47,781 nt of DNA from a bacterium BMS3Bbin14. GTDB taxonomy: Bacteria > Desulfobacterota > Desulfobulbia > Desulfobulbales > Desulfobulbaceae. The position numbers and the translations under genes were made by a program. The notes under the pieces were generated by a model, which was given only the letters and a program-made list of their open reading frames with translations, was not told the origin of the DNA and ran no database searches. Each line of letters begins with the position of its first letter. The stretch's first letter is position 1. Below are positions 34,950-43,629 of this stretch, in pieces. Location: positions 1-47,781 of the forward strand of contig BDTX01000026.1 in assembly GCA_002897615.1 (NCBI GenBank), in the 5' to 3' direction.

Positions 34950-35165
34950 GTGGACGGAGACTATTACCCAGACGGCAGATCCCTGAGATATTGCCCTCGC
35001 CTTCAGTATCCATTCTTTTTTGCTCACCGTCCGTATCATGAAAAAACCCCTGCGGGCCATCCCGGCGGGGGGCCGGAACCTCTCTGTGCCGGGTTTCAGG
35101 CAGCCAACACTCTTGCTGATTTAACAGCCGATGATTCAACAGCCTTGGGGAGAACACGTCCATGA
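34950..35165 (+). CDS. Possible small leader ORF, unknown
   Basis: A GTG codon preceded by AGAGGAG opens a 71-codon frame (MDGDYYPDGRSLRYC...). It ends in an ATGA overlap with the first hydrogenase-like gene, an arrangement that suggests translational coupling. The sequence resembles no protein I know and is rich in Pro, Gly and Arg, so it may be leader RNA that happens to be open. It lies between the fluoride riboswitch and the operon. Confidence 0.3.
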   Translation: MDGDYYPDGRSLRYCPRLQYPFFFAHRPYHEKTPAGHPGGGPEPLCAGFQAANTLADLTADDSTALGRTRP

Positions 35166-36106
35166 TCGGCAGAATTGCCATTAATCTCCTTCAGGTCATT
35201 GTGGTAATGGCCTTTTCTCCCCTTGTCAAAGGGGTGCTCAGCCGTCTTGAAGCGATGGTGCAATCAAAGCGCGGCCCGTGTATTTTTCAGCCGTACCGCG
35301 ATATCTGGAAGCTCCTGCACAAAGAAGAGGTGGTCTCCGAGCAGACCTCGTGGATCTTCAGGATTACCCCGTACGTGGTCTTTGTCACCCCGATCTTTGT
35401 CACCCTCCTTATCCCGGTGCTGACGAACTATCCCCTGTTCTTTGCCTTCATGGGGGACATGCTCGGCGGCGGCTTCATCCTGGCGCTCGGCGGTTTTTTC
35501 GCGACGATCGCGGCAATCGATACCGGCAATCCCTATGGTCCGATGGGAGCAAGCCGCACGCGGATGGTCGGTTTTCTCGCCGAACCCGTGTTCATGATCG
35601 TCTTTTTCACCGTCTCCCTGGTGGCAGGTTCAACCATACCGTACATCGTCCAGGAGGCATGGATAACGCCGCTGTCGAATTTCTTCGAGCCCTCGCACGT
35701 ACTGGTGATGCTCGCATTCTTCATGCTCATCATTGCCGAGGCCGGCCGCCTGCCGGTCGATAACCCCTCCGGCCACTTCGAACTGGCGATGATCGACGAA
35801 TCCAAGCTGCTCGAATACTCGGGCCGCGGGGCCGCCCTGATGAAGTGGGGCGGGGCCATGAAGTTCTTTGTCCTGCTCTGTATCTTCCTGAATGTCCTTG
35901 TTTCTCCCTGGGGGCTGGCCGCGGGCACCGACCTGTTGTCGGTCTTCATGGCCATCCCCCTGGTCCTGGTCAAGATATTCGTCTTTATACTCTTCATGGT
36001 GATCATCGAGTCCTCGCTGGCAAAGCTCAGGCTGTTCCGCATCCCCGAGTTCCTGGGCGCGGCGTTTATTACCTCCATTGCCGCCATGATAATGTACATT
36101 TTCTAA
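35162..36106 (+). CDS. HyfC/HycD/NuoH-like membrane subunit of the Ehr-type complex
   Basis: The 314-residue protein has about eight membrane helices. The conserved EAGRLPVDNPSGHFELAM and SKLLEYSGRG of the NuoH/HycD family anchor the soluble module and shape the coupling channel. GGGGAG nine bases before the ATG is a good ribosome site. It is the first certain gene of a tightly packed operon (HyfC, E, F, G, I/H-fusion and B-like). Confidence 0.9.
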   Translation: MIGRIAINLLQVIVVMAFSPLVKGVLSRLEAMVQSKRGPCIFQPYRDIWKLLHKEEVVSEQTSWIFRITPYVVFVTPIFVTLLIPVLTNYPLFFAFMGDMLGGGFILALGGFFATIAAIDTGNPYGPMGASRTRMVGFLAEPVFMIVFFTVSLVAGSTIPYIVQEAWITPLSNFFEPSHVLVMLAFFMLIIAEAGRLPVDNPSGHFELAMIDESKLLEYSGRGAALMKWGGAMKFFVLLCIFLNVLVSPWGLAAGTDLLSVFMAIPLVLVKIFVFILFMVIIESSLAKLRLFRIPEFLGAAFITSIAAMIMYIF

Positions 36107-36117
36107 CAGGAGAAACG

Positions 36118-36786
36118 ATGACGGTTTCATCGCTGACACAACTGAATGCACTCACCGGGGGGCTGTTTCTGCTCTCTACTTTCGGGATTATCGCCATGCG
36201 CCAGGTCCTGGGATGTTTGAAGATGTTCGTCCTCCAGTCTATTTTTCTGGCAATATCGGCACTCCTCCTCGGGTATCTGCACCAGTCCATCCATCTCTTT
36301 GCGGTGGCGGCCATCACCCTGCTGGTGAAACCTACCCTGATCCCGTACCTGCTCCAGCGGACGGTTGGCAACGAAGTCACTGCGCGCCGGGAGATATCAC
36401 AACTCATCAACATCCCGACCTCCCTTCTCGTCGCGGTCGGGCTGACCATTGTCGCGTATTTCGTGGCCACACCGCTCCTGGCCGCCGCCGGCGGGGCGGT
36501 CGCCGGCGTCAACCTGCCCATCGGCATAGCGTGCCTGCTCCTCGGGGCCTACACGGTGACGGTAAGACGGGAGGCCCTGCCGCAGATCATCGGCATTCTG
36601 ACCATGGAAAACGGCGCCTTTTTCGCCGGCATCGCCATTGCCCCGGACCTGCCTCTCATCGCCGAGCTGAGTGCGGCCTTCGATGTCCTGGTTATCGCCC
36701 TGGTCATGGGCATACTGACCAGGAAGATACATGAGCGCATGGGCAGTACAACGGTAAGCGACCTGAAGACACTGAAGGAGGTATAA
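36118..36786 (+). CDS. HyfE-like membrane subunit
   Basis: The 222-residue protein starts at ATG 36118 with AGGAG upstream and is mostly hydrophobic, with about six helices. It has VKPTLIPYLLQRTVG and a C-terminal LTMENGAFFAGIAIA pattern, as in HyfE (hydrogenase-4) and, more distantly, NuoK/MrpC. It probably takes part in ion translocation. It follows the HyfC-like gene by 11 bp. Confidence 0.88.
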   Translation: MTVSSLTQLNALTGGLFLLSTFGIIAMRQVLGCLKMFVLQSIFLAISALLLGYLHQSIHLFAVAAITLLVKPTLIPYLLQRTVGNEVTARREISQLINIPTSLLVAVGLTIVAYFVATPLLAAAGGAVAGVNLPIGIACLLLGAYTVTVRREALPQIIGILTMENGAFFAGIAIAPDLPLIAELSAAFDVLVIALVMGILTRKIHERMGSTTVSDLKTLKEV

Positions 36787-36792
36787 CAGCGG

Positions 36793-38238
36793 ATGGGACT
36801 TCTCTTTATTCTGATCATACCACTGGCGGCAGCGGCCCTCTCCCTGGTGCCGGCGGACAGGAGGTTTGCCCCGGCAATAACCATCGCCGGAGCCCTTGCC
36901 GTATTGGTCCTGGCCCTGAAGGCCGCCTTGACGGTCATAAAGGCCGGGGAGATCGTCGCCATTCCCGACTGGGTCTCCTGTAACAGCCTCAGCGCTCTCA
37001 TCCTCCTGCTGGTGGCCTTCGTGTCCCTGACTTCGGCTGTATTTTCGTGGGGATACATTGAAAGGCATACAGGCGCGGACCGGGTAAAGAAGATCCGGCG
37101 CTACTATTCCCGGTTCAACCTCTTTGTCTTCTCGATGCTGGCGGTTCTCCTCTTCTCCCAGGTCGCCCTGGTCTGGGTGGCGGTAGAGCTGACCACTCTC
37201 ATGTCGGTTTTCCTGGTGAGTTTCGAGAACACCCGCCAGGCGCTGGAGGCGGCCTGGAAATACGTTGTTCTTACCTGCATGGGAGCGGCTTTTGCGCTCC
37301 TCGGTATCCTGCTGCTGTACTGGGCGATGAAGGGCGCCGGCGGCAGGACCTTTACCTGGGAGGAGCTCACCGCCGTCTCCCGGGGAATCAACCCCAAGAT
37401 ACTCAAGACCGCCTTTATCTTCATCCTGATCGGCTTCGGCACCAAGGTGGGGCTGGTCCCCATGCATACCTGGCTTCCCGACGCCCACAGCCAGGCGCCT
37501 TCACCCGTCTGCGCCCTCCTGTCGGGTGTGGAGACCACCACCATCCTCTATGTTATCCTGAGACTGCTGCCGATCCTCAATGTCTCGCCGTCGATCCATG
37601 CCGGGGAGTGGTTCCTGGTCTCAGGACTCGTATCGGTCGGCGCCGCCGCCTTTCTCCTGATCCAGGTGAAGGATTACAAGCGGCTCTTTGCCTTTTCCAC
37701 GGTCGAGCATATGGGGATAATCATGGTGGCCGTGGGACTCGGCGGTTCGGCCGCCCATCTCGGCGCCACCTACCAGATCCTGAGTCATGCCATTACGAAA
37801 TCACTCTGCTTCTTTGCCGCCGGCTCCACGCTCCTGATCGTCGGCACCAGGGAGATCTCCTCGGTAAGAGGGCTGATCCGGACATCACCCATCGCCGGCG
37901 GCGCCTTCCTGATCGGCGGGCTGGCCATAGCGGGGGCCCCGCCGTTCGCCGTCTTTCTGAGCGAGTTTTCCATCCTGCAGGCCGGCATCGCCGGCGGACA
38001 CTATGTCGCGATCACCCTGCTGGGCATATTTATTCTAATGGCCTTTGCCGCGGTCATGTTCCATGTCAACAGGATGGTTTTCGGCAAGCCGCCCGAGGAC
38101 ATGATCAAGGTGGCGCTGCCGAAGACAGCCGTTATCTCACTCGCCATGGCCCTGGTGCCGGTTATTGTCTTCGGCCTTTATATACCGGACAGCCTTTATC
38201 AGCTGTTACGTCTTGCCGCAGCTTCACTGGGGAGGTGA
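36793..38238 (+). CDS. HyfF-like antiporter-type membrane subunit
   Basis: The 481-residue protein has about 13-14 helices and the proton-pumping signature of the NuoL/M/N-Mrp family: FGTKVGLVPMHTWLPDAHSQ followed by APSPVCALLSGVE. WVAVELTTLMSVFLV supplies the conserved Glu, and FAFSTVEHMG is also typical. It should couple electron transfer to proton or sodium movement. Its ribosome site lies in the end of the HyfE-like gene. Confidence 0.9.
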   Translation: MGLLFILIIPLAAAALSLVPADRRFAPAITIAGALAVLVLALKAALTVIKAGEIVAIPDWVSCNSLSALILLLVAFVSLTSAVFSWGYIERHTGADRVKKIRRYYSRFNLFVFSMLAVLLFSQVALVWVAVELTTLMSVFLVSFENTRQALEAAWKYVVLTCMGAAFALLGILLLYWAMKGAGGRTFTWEELTAVSRGINPKILKTAFIFILIGFGTKVGLVPMHTWLPDAHSQAPSPVCALLSGVETTTILYVILRLLPILNVSPSIHAGEWFLVSGLVSVGAAAFLLIQVKDYKRLFAFSTVEHMGIIMVAVGLGGSAAHLGATYQILSHAITKSLCFFAAGSTLLIVGTREISSVRGLIRTSPIAGGAFLIGGLAIAGAPPFAVFLSEFSILQAGIAGGHYVAITLLGIFILMAFAAVMFHVNRMVFGKPPEDMIKVALPKTAVISLAMALVPVIVFGLYIPDSLYQLLRLAAASLGR

Positions 38239-38242
38239 TACC

Positions 38243-39859
38243 ATGCAGAAAACCACCTGTAAAAGCAGCAGCATGAAGGAGTTGCCGGAGGACCTCCCGC
38301 CGGGTTGTCACGGCCCGGTCACGGTAACCGCCGTAGCCGGACGATTCAGCTGCTGCATGGAATCGAGCGCCGCGGACATCCCGCCGATATGCAACTGGCT
38401 GACCACCAGGCAGGGGTACAGGTTCGCTTCCATAGTCATTGAGGAAATGGAGGAAGAATGGCTGGCCCACTATATATTCTACAGCGACAACGGCCAGGGT
38501 CCAGTCAGTATCTCGACCAGGGTCAACAAGGCGGACAAGGCGCTGCCCTCCATAAGTCACCTGATACATGCGGCGGACTGGCACGAACGCGAGATGGAAG
38601 ACCTCTTCGGCCTTGTCTTCGAGGGCCATCCCCGCCTGGGCGAGTTTGTCCTGCACGAAGAGTGGCCGGAAGGGACCAACCCCATGAAGAAAGACTTCGA
38701 CGCCACCGTTCCCTATATCGACCAGGGACCAAGTTCCAGTTGCAGTTGGCATCCGCCGTCCCTGGTCAGTGAATCGGGGGCCTTCATGATGCCTATCGGC
38801 CCGATCTTTTCCGGTTTCGCCGAATCCGCGCACTTCCTGCTCGAGACGGTCGGCGAGGACATCATCAGGATGATCCCCCGGTTCTTTTACAAGTACCGCG
38901 GGGTGGAAAAGACAGCAGAGGGCCTGCCGGCCGACAGGGCGCTGCTGCTGGCCGAGAGGTTCTCCGGCACCTCGGCCTTTGCCCACTCCCTGGCCTTCTG
39001 CCACGCGGTGGAAGAAATCTGGAAAACCAGGGCGCCCCGGCGGGCCGTGGCGCTCCGGGTCATGCTGGCCGAGCTGGAACGCTTCCGGCACCACGTCGCG
39101 GCCATAGAGGGAATCTGCAGCTCCACGGGTCTCGTGGTCGCCGCCAGCCAGGCGGGCATCCTGGAAGAGGATATCCTCAGGTTGTCCTGTAAATTCGCCG
39201 GGCACCGCTACCTGTTCGGCCTGAACATACCGGGCGGCCTGCAGCGGGATTTCAGCGACAGCGAATGCCTGGAACTCGCCGGGGACGTAAAAAAGATCTT
39301 CGTGAAACTACAGGACATGGAAAAGAGGCTGCGCTTCTCCAGCAGTTTTCTCGACCGGCTGGAAGAGGTGGGGACGGTCACGATGGAAGATGCCGTTGAT
39401 TACGGGCTTGTCGGTCCGGTCGCGCGGGCCTCGGGCGTAGCGGGTGATCTCCGGACCTGCCTGCCCTATGGCGATTATGGTTCTTTTGAGTTTTCCGTGC
39501 CCGTTGAAAAAGAAGGCGACGGCTACGCGCGGCTCCGGATACTCTTTCAGGAGGCGGAGCAGTCAAACAATATTATCTCGCAGGCCGTCTCCTCACTCCC
39601 CGGCGGCGGCATCCGGCAACCTCTCTCGCCCGGCGCCAGGCCTGCCGGTGCCGCCCTGGGCTGGGCGGAAACCCCGCTGGGCGCTACGTTCCACTGGGTG
39701 AGGCTGGCGGAAGACGGCCGGGTCGCGAGGTACCGCCTGACCACCCCGTCGTTCACCAACTGGCACGGTTTTCACCTCTCGGTAGAGGGGTTTGCCTTTC
39801 AGGATTTCCCCATAATACTTGCGACCTTCGGGTTGTCAAACGCAGAGTGCGACCGTTAG
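38243..39859 (+). CDS. Large subunit of Ehr-type complex (HyfG/HycE-like, NuoC-NuoD fusion) lacking Ni-Fe cysteines
   Basis: The 538-residue protein starts at ATG 38243 with GGGGAGG upstream. Residues ~20-175 are a NuoC-like domain (ADWHEREMEDLFGLVFEGHP); the remainder is NuoD/hydrogenase-large-like (FYKYRGVEKTAEG). In true group 4 hydrogenases the next motif contains CxxC; here it reads AERFSGTSAFAHS, with Ser at 241 and 244. At the C-terminus the usual DPCxxC-type pair is replaced by TFGLSNAECDR. The active-site metal therefore cannot be bound normally. This defines an energy-converting hydrogenase-related (Ehr) protein, as known from Geobacter and others; its substrate is unknown. Confidence 0.9.
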   Translation: MQKTTCKSSSMKELPEDLPPGCHGPVTVTAVAGRFSCCMESSAADIPPICNWLTTRQGYRFASIVIEEMEEEWLAHYIFYSDNGQGPVSISTRVNKADKALPSISHLIHAADWHEREMEDLFGLVFEGHPRLGEFVLHEEWPEGTNPMKKDFDATVPYIDQGPSSSCSWHPPSLVSESGAFMMPIGPIFSGFAESAHFLLETVGEDIIRMIPRFFYKYRGVEKTAEGLPADRALLLAERFSGTSAFAHSLAFCHAVEEIWKTRAPRRAVALRVMLAELERFRHHVAAIEGICSSTGLVVAASQAGILEEDILRLSCKFAGHRYLFGLNIPGGLQRDFSDSECLELAGDVKKIFVKLQDMEKRLRFSSSFLDRLEEVGTVTMEDAVDYGLVGPVARASGVAGDLRTCLPYGDYGSFEFSVPVEKEGDGYARLRILFQEAEQSNNIISQAVSSLPGGGIRQPLSPGARPAGAALGWAETPLGATFHWVRLAEDGRVARYRLTTPSFTNWHGFHLSVEGFAFQDFPIILATFGLSNAECDR

Positions 39860-39868
39860 GAGGTCAAC

Positions 39869-40651
39869 ATGTCCGGCTGGGTATTAAAAGGACTGAAAAC
39901 AGGAATCAGGACCACACTCTATCCAAAGGTTGAAGAGCTGGCCCCGGGAGTATCACCGGGACGGCCGGCAGGCGGCAGAGCGGCCGGGAATAAAAAACCG
40001 GCGGCTGAAGCCTGCCCGGTTGATGCTATTGCCGTCCGCGATAAACAGGTTTCCGTGGATTATGACAGATGCATACTCTGTGGTCGGTGCCTGCCGCCGG
40101 CCGGGGCCAGCGGCCTCGTCAAACCGGCCGCAGATTATGAATGGGCCTATAAAATACCGCGGGATACCGTCGCGGCCGGGGGGGCGGGAGTGACAAAAAC
40201 ATGCAGCCATTCCCTCCATATCAAGGTAGTCGACGGCGGGGCATGCAACGCCTGCCTGAGCGAGGTCTCGCAACTGACCAAGCCCTACTACGATATGCAT
40301 CGTCTCGGCTTCTTTATTACCCCGACGCCAAGGGACGCCGACCTGCTGCTGGTAGTCGGGCCGGTAACCGAACATATGAAACTACCGCTTAAAAAGGCCT
40401 TTGAGGCAATGCCGGAGCCCAAGGCGGTGATGGCCGTGGGGACCTGTGCCCTCTCGGGCGGCATTTTTGGCCCGGGGTTTGCGGCCGGGGGCGGGGTCAA
40501 GGAATTCCTGCCCGTGGACATCGCCGTACCGGGCTGTCCGCCGCCGCCCCTGGCGATTATTCACGGCCTGCTTATGGCAGTCGGCAGGAAAGACCCGGTA
40601 CCGTCGCCAACCTCACCCGGGCCGGGCAGCGGAATGGAGGCGGCGAAATAA
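39869..40651 (+). CDS. Small subunit of Ehr-type complex: ferredoxin domain fused to HyfI/NuoB-like domain
   Basis: The 260-residue protein (AGGAGGT just upstream) begins with a reduced ferredoxin domain. ACPVDAIAV (C49) and RCILCGRC (C68, C71, C74) leave enough cysteines for one cluster, while the second cluster of the usual HyfH is absent. The C-terminal half is NuoB/HycG-like, with GGACNACLSEV (C126, C129), VGTCALSGG (C193) and PGCPPPP (C223), the ligands for the N2-type proximal cluster. Electron transfer is thus retained even though the large subunit lacks the Ni-Fe site. Its TAA overlaps the next ATG by one base. Confidence 0.9.
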   Translation: MSGWVLKGLKTGIRTTLYPKVEELAPGVSPGRPAGGRAAGNKKPAAEACPVDAIAVRDKQVSVDYDRCILCGRCLPPAGASGLVKPAADYEWAYKIPRDTVAAGGAGVTKTCSHSLHIKVVDGGACNACLSEVSQLTKPYYDMHRLGFFITPTPRDADLLLVVGPVTEHMKLPLKKAFEAMPEPKAVMAVGTCALSGGIFGPGFAAGGGVKEFLPVDIAVPGCPPPPLAIIHGLLMAVGRKDPVPSPTSPGPGSGMEAAK

Positions 40652-42792
40652 TGAATATACCCATTCTCCTGGAACTGTTTCTGCTTTCCTGCGCCGCCGG
40701 CATTCTCCTGGCCATGGCGGTCCCGGAACGCTACGCGCCGGCCGTTCTCGCCTGGACCGCCTCCATCTCCTCGGCAGTCATCCTGATTGCCGGCGGCATC
40801 GGTCTCTTTACGAACCAGTCGTTTCACGCGGAGCTTTGGCGGATTTCTTCACTCGGGACCCTGGATATCAGTATGGACCGTCTTTCAGCCCTGTTCGTCT
40901 TTATGGCGGGCCTGATCTTCCTGCCGGTCTCGGTCTTTTCCGCCCGTTACATGCAGCGCTACTCCGGCCGTTACAGCCTGAGGTCGTTCAGTGTCTTTTA
41001 TCATCTCCTCTTTGCCGCGGTTGTCCTGCTGCTCATTGCCGCCGATGCCCTCTCTTTCCTGCTGGCCTGGGAGGTGATGTCCATCCTCTGCTACCTGTTG
41101 ATCAACTATGAACACGAAAAACAGGACAACACCAGCTCGGGCCTCCTGACACTGGTCATGGGCGAGGCCGGATTTCTGGCCGTGGTATTCGGCTTTCTGT
41201 TACTGGCCGGGCCGACGGGCGGCCTTGATTTCGCCACCCTGAGACTGAACGCCGGCGCCATCGGCGGCGCCACGCGCTGGGTCATCTTCCTGCTCACCTT
41301 TTTCGGCTTCGGCATCAAGGCGGGGATTATTCCAGTGAACACCTGGCTGCCCAAGGCATATAAGGCGGCGCCCGGCAATGTTGCCGCCATACTCTCCGGG
41401 GTTACTCTCAACCTGGCGGTCTACGGTATCATCCGGGTCAATGCCGACATCCTCCCCGCCCTGACTGCGGGACCGGGGATAGTGGCGCTAATCACCGGCA
41501 GCCTCTCTGCCCTGATCGGTATCCTCTACGCCACGACCGAAGACGATATGCAGATGATGCTGGCGCACAGTTCCATCGAAAACGCGGGCATCATCATTGC
41601 CGGACTCGGCGCGGGCATGGTGTTTGCCGCCATGCATCATCCGGTGCTGGCCGGCATTGCCTTTATCGCCTCGCTCTACCACATGATCAACCATTCCATG
41701 TTCAAGACGCTCCTCTTCCTCGGCAGCAGCGGGATAGAGCTGAAGACCGGCGGCCGGGACATGAACCGGCTCGGGGGGCTGATCCGGTTTATGCCCTGGA
41801 CTGCGGCGTTTTTTCTGATCGGCGCCCTCTCCATTGCGGCCCTCCCGCCTTTCAACGGTTTTGTCAGTGAATGGCTGACGCTCCAGACCATGCTCCAGAG
41901 CGCCTCCCTGCAATCCATCCCCGTCAAGATTACCTTTGCCCTGTCCGGCGCCGCGCTGGCGCTGACTGCGGGCCTGGCGGTCACCTGCTTTGTCAAGGCC
42001 TTCGGCATGAGTTTCCTGGGGATGGGCCGGTCGGAATCAAGCCGGCGGGCGGTTGAACTGCCCTGGTCGATGAGAAGCGCAATGTTATTCCTGGCGCTCC
42101 TGTGCATTGTTTCCGGCATCCTCCCCACTTACATCATCCCGGTCCTGGACCGGACCGTCACCCCCATTGTCCATGAAAGTGCCGTGGACGCATTGGTGCC
42201 GCCGTTCTTCACCGGCGGCCGGGGCAAGGAGAAGCTCAACAAGGCATTTGCCGCCGATTTCCACAAACTGGGCGCCCAGGTAGGCAGTGACGTCCTCCCC
42301 GGCAGGGGCCTGGTGGTCCTGCACCAGGGCGGCAAGCGCAATCCCGTGGTCTTTGCCATGTCGACTTCCTATACCTTTGTCGTGCTGCTTTTATTGCTCG
42401 GCGCCACCATGATCATGCTCAAAATAGTGGTCCGGCGGCAAAAAGTGCGGTATCAGCCCGCCTGGGACGGCGGGGTACGAAAATTACTCCCCGGGATGAC
42501 TTACAGCGCCACCGGCTTCTCCAATCCGGTAAGGGTGATTTTTAATACGGTGTTCCACCCGACAGTGACAATCGAAACCGGGGAGAGTCCGGTCGGACAC
42601 TTCAGGACAGCCATTACCATGGAAAGAACCGAAGTCCATATTACGGAAAGGCTGGCCCTGAAACCCGTTGTTGCAATGCTCAAGGCGATATCGGCCCGGA
42701 TAGCCGCAATGCACAGCGGCAGTGTCAACACCTATGCAATGTATGTTATCATCAGCCTGGTCATGCTCCTGATCGGCGAACGATTTTTCTAA
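40651..42792 (+). CDS. HyfB/HycC-like antiporter-type membrane subunit
   Basis: The 713-residue protein has about 16 membrane helices. The conserved core LAWEVMSILCYLLINYEHE and FGFGIKAGIIPVNTWLPKAY is typical of HyfB/HycC, the second Mrp-like pump module. A C-terminal amphipathic extension with a soluble loop (~500-570) follows. It is the last gene of the operon. Two antiporter-type subunits imply an ion-pumping machine of hydrogenase-4 size. Confidence 0.9.
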   Translation: MNIPILLELFLLSCAAGILLAMAVPERYAPAVLAWTASISSAVILIAGGIGLFTNQSFHAELWRISSLGTLDISMDRLSALFVFMAGLIFLPVSVFSARYMQRYSGRYSLRSFSVFYHLLFAAVVLLLIAADALSFLLAWEVMSILCYLLINYEHEKQDNTSSGLLTLVMGEAGFLAVVFGFLLLAGPTGGLDFATLRLNAGAIGGATRWVIFLLTFFGFGIKAGIIPVNTWLPKAYKAAPGNVAAILSGVTLNLAVYGIIRVNADILPALTAGPGIVALITGSLSALIGILYATTEDDMQMMLAHSSIENAGIIIAGLGAGMVFAAMHHPVLAGIAFIASLYHMINHSMFKTLLFLGSSGIELKTGGRDMNRLGGLIRFMPWTAAFFLIGALSIAALPPFNGFVSEWLTLQTMLQSASLQSIPVKITFALSGAALALTAGLAVTCFVKAFGMSFLGMGRSESSRRAVELPWSMRSAMLFLALLCIVSGILPTYIIPVLDRTVTPIVHESAVDALVPPFFTGGRGKEKLNKAFAADFHKLGAQVGSDVLPGRGLVVLHQGGKRNPVVFAMSTSYTFVVLLLLLGATMIMLKIVVRRQKVRYQPAWDGGVRKLLPGMTYSATGFSNPVRVIFNTVFHPTVTIETGESPVGHFRTAITMERTEVHITERLALKPVVAMLKAISARIAAMHSGSVNTYAMYVIISLVMLLIGERFF

Positions 42793-42815
42793 AACCCCGT
42801 AACCCCCATAACCCC

Positions 42816-42845
42816 GTAGGTTGGGTAGAGGAACGAAACCCAACA
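42816..42845. repeat. Orphan left arm of the GTAGGTTGGGT palindrome
   Basis: It matches over 30 nt the left arm of the palindrome in the 198-bp units at 4632-5184, about 38 kb away. It lies directly after the last gene of the Ehr-type operon. Confidence 0.88.
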
Positions 42846-42856
42846 AACCGGCTGCC

Positions 42857-42915
42857 AAAAAAAGGAACAGGCCGGAAGCCCAGTATACTCGGGCTTCAGG
42901 CCTGTTCCTTTTTTT
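42857..42915. terminator. Bidirectional intrinsic terminator
   Basis: A run of seven A residues, a long stem (AAGGAACAGGCC...GGCCTGTTCCTT with GAAGCCC/GGGCTTC inside) and seven T residues make a strong terminator that works in both directions. It ends the Ehr-type operon on the plus strand and the tRNA-Arg transcript on the minus strand. Confidence 0.92.
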
Positions 42916-42918
42916 GTG

Positions 42919-42994
42919 TGGTGCCCCCGGCAGGATTTGAACCTGCGGCACCAGGATTAGGAATCCTGTGCTCTATCCCCTGAGCTACGAGGGC
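42919..42994 (-). tRNA. tRNA-Arg (anticodon CCU)
   Basis: A 76-nt cloverleaf with encoded CCA. The acceptor stem is GCCCTCG/CGGGGGC, the D arm contains GCTCAGGGGATAGAGC, the anticodon stem CAGGAT/ATCCTG holds loop TTCCTAA, and the T loop is GGTTCAAATCC. It reads AGG codons. Confidence 0.93.
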
Positions 42995-43318
42995 GCGATT
43001 TATTAGGTGGAACGAGTGACCGGTCAAGCGATTGCTTTTCCGCAGCGGCGTCTATGGCGGCCGAACCTGTCTCGATCAAGTTGCGGCCTACTTTTAACAT
43101 AAAAAACAACACGTTGACAAGGCAAAAAACAACAGAACATATGCACCGGGAATAACAGGCTCAATTCGTCCGAAGCGGACGAGGAACCGGGCTGGAAGAA
43201 AAATTGGGGAATTTCCGGCAGAGGCTTTTTAATAAAAAACGCCGAAAGTCAAAAAGAATAACCCGACTCAGGGGGCCGGCTTTCTGACTTCCGGGGTGTT
43301 AAAATTTAATCGATCACC
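42995..43318. other. Intergenic region with small hairpins, no gene seen
   Basis: On the minus strand a weak TTGCCT-N18-TATGTT may drive the tRNA-Arg gene. A TCGTCCG/CGGACGA hairpin lies at about 43167-43183. A longer imperfect stem (AGTCAGAAAG with CTTTTTGACT) followed by a T run could terminate the cold-shock gene on the minus strand. No open frame with a ribosome site was found. Confidence 0.4.
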
Positions 43319-43531
43319 TTACAGCGGCCTGACGTTCTCTGCCTGCAGGCCTTTCTGGCCCTGAGTGACCTCAAAGGCGACCTTCTGTCCTTCAGACAAT
43401 GTCCGACGCCCTTCCCCGATAATGGCCCGAAAATGGACAAAAACATCCGGACCATTCTCCTGTTCGATGAACCCGTACCCCTTGTCATCGTTAAACCACT
43501 TCACCGTTCCCTTGACCTCCTGATCTGACAT
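43319..43531 (-). CDS. Cold-shock domain protein (CspA family)
   Basis: The 70-residue OB-fold protein has the RNA-binding motifs KGYGFIEQ (RNP1) and VFVHF (RNP2), within [14 protein letters not shown]. It binds single-stranded nucleic acid and acts as an RNA chaperone; many family members are constitutive rather than cold-induced. A GAGG ribosome site precedes the ATG. A small charged protein gene lies 98 bp upstream on the same strand. Confidence 0.97.
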   Translation of the reverse strand: MSDQEVKGTVKWFNDDKGYGFIEQENGPDVFVHFRAIIGEGRRTLSEGQKVAFEVTQGQKGLQAENVRPL

Positions 43532-43629
43532 ACCGACCTCGTTTTAAAAATTGCCAATATCTGGCTTTACTAAAAACCCGGCGCCATAATAGTGCCAGGG
43601 CAAACACAAAATTGCCGGAGAGTCCCCCT

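Noticed and set aside
38243..39859. Annotation as an active [NiFe]-hydrogenase 4 / formate hydrogenlyase large subunit
   Set aside because: The cysteine ligands at both metal-binding motifs are absent, so H2 chemistry at a Ni-Fe site is not supported.
42919..42994. attL/attR-type prophage integration at tRNA-Arg
   Set aside because: No integrase or duplicated tRNA 3' end is visible in the window.
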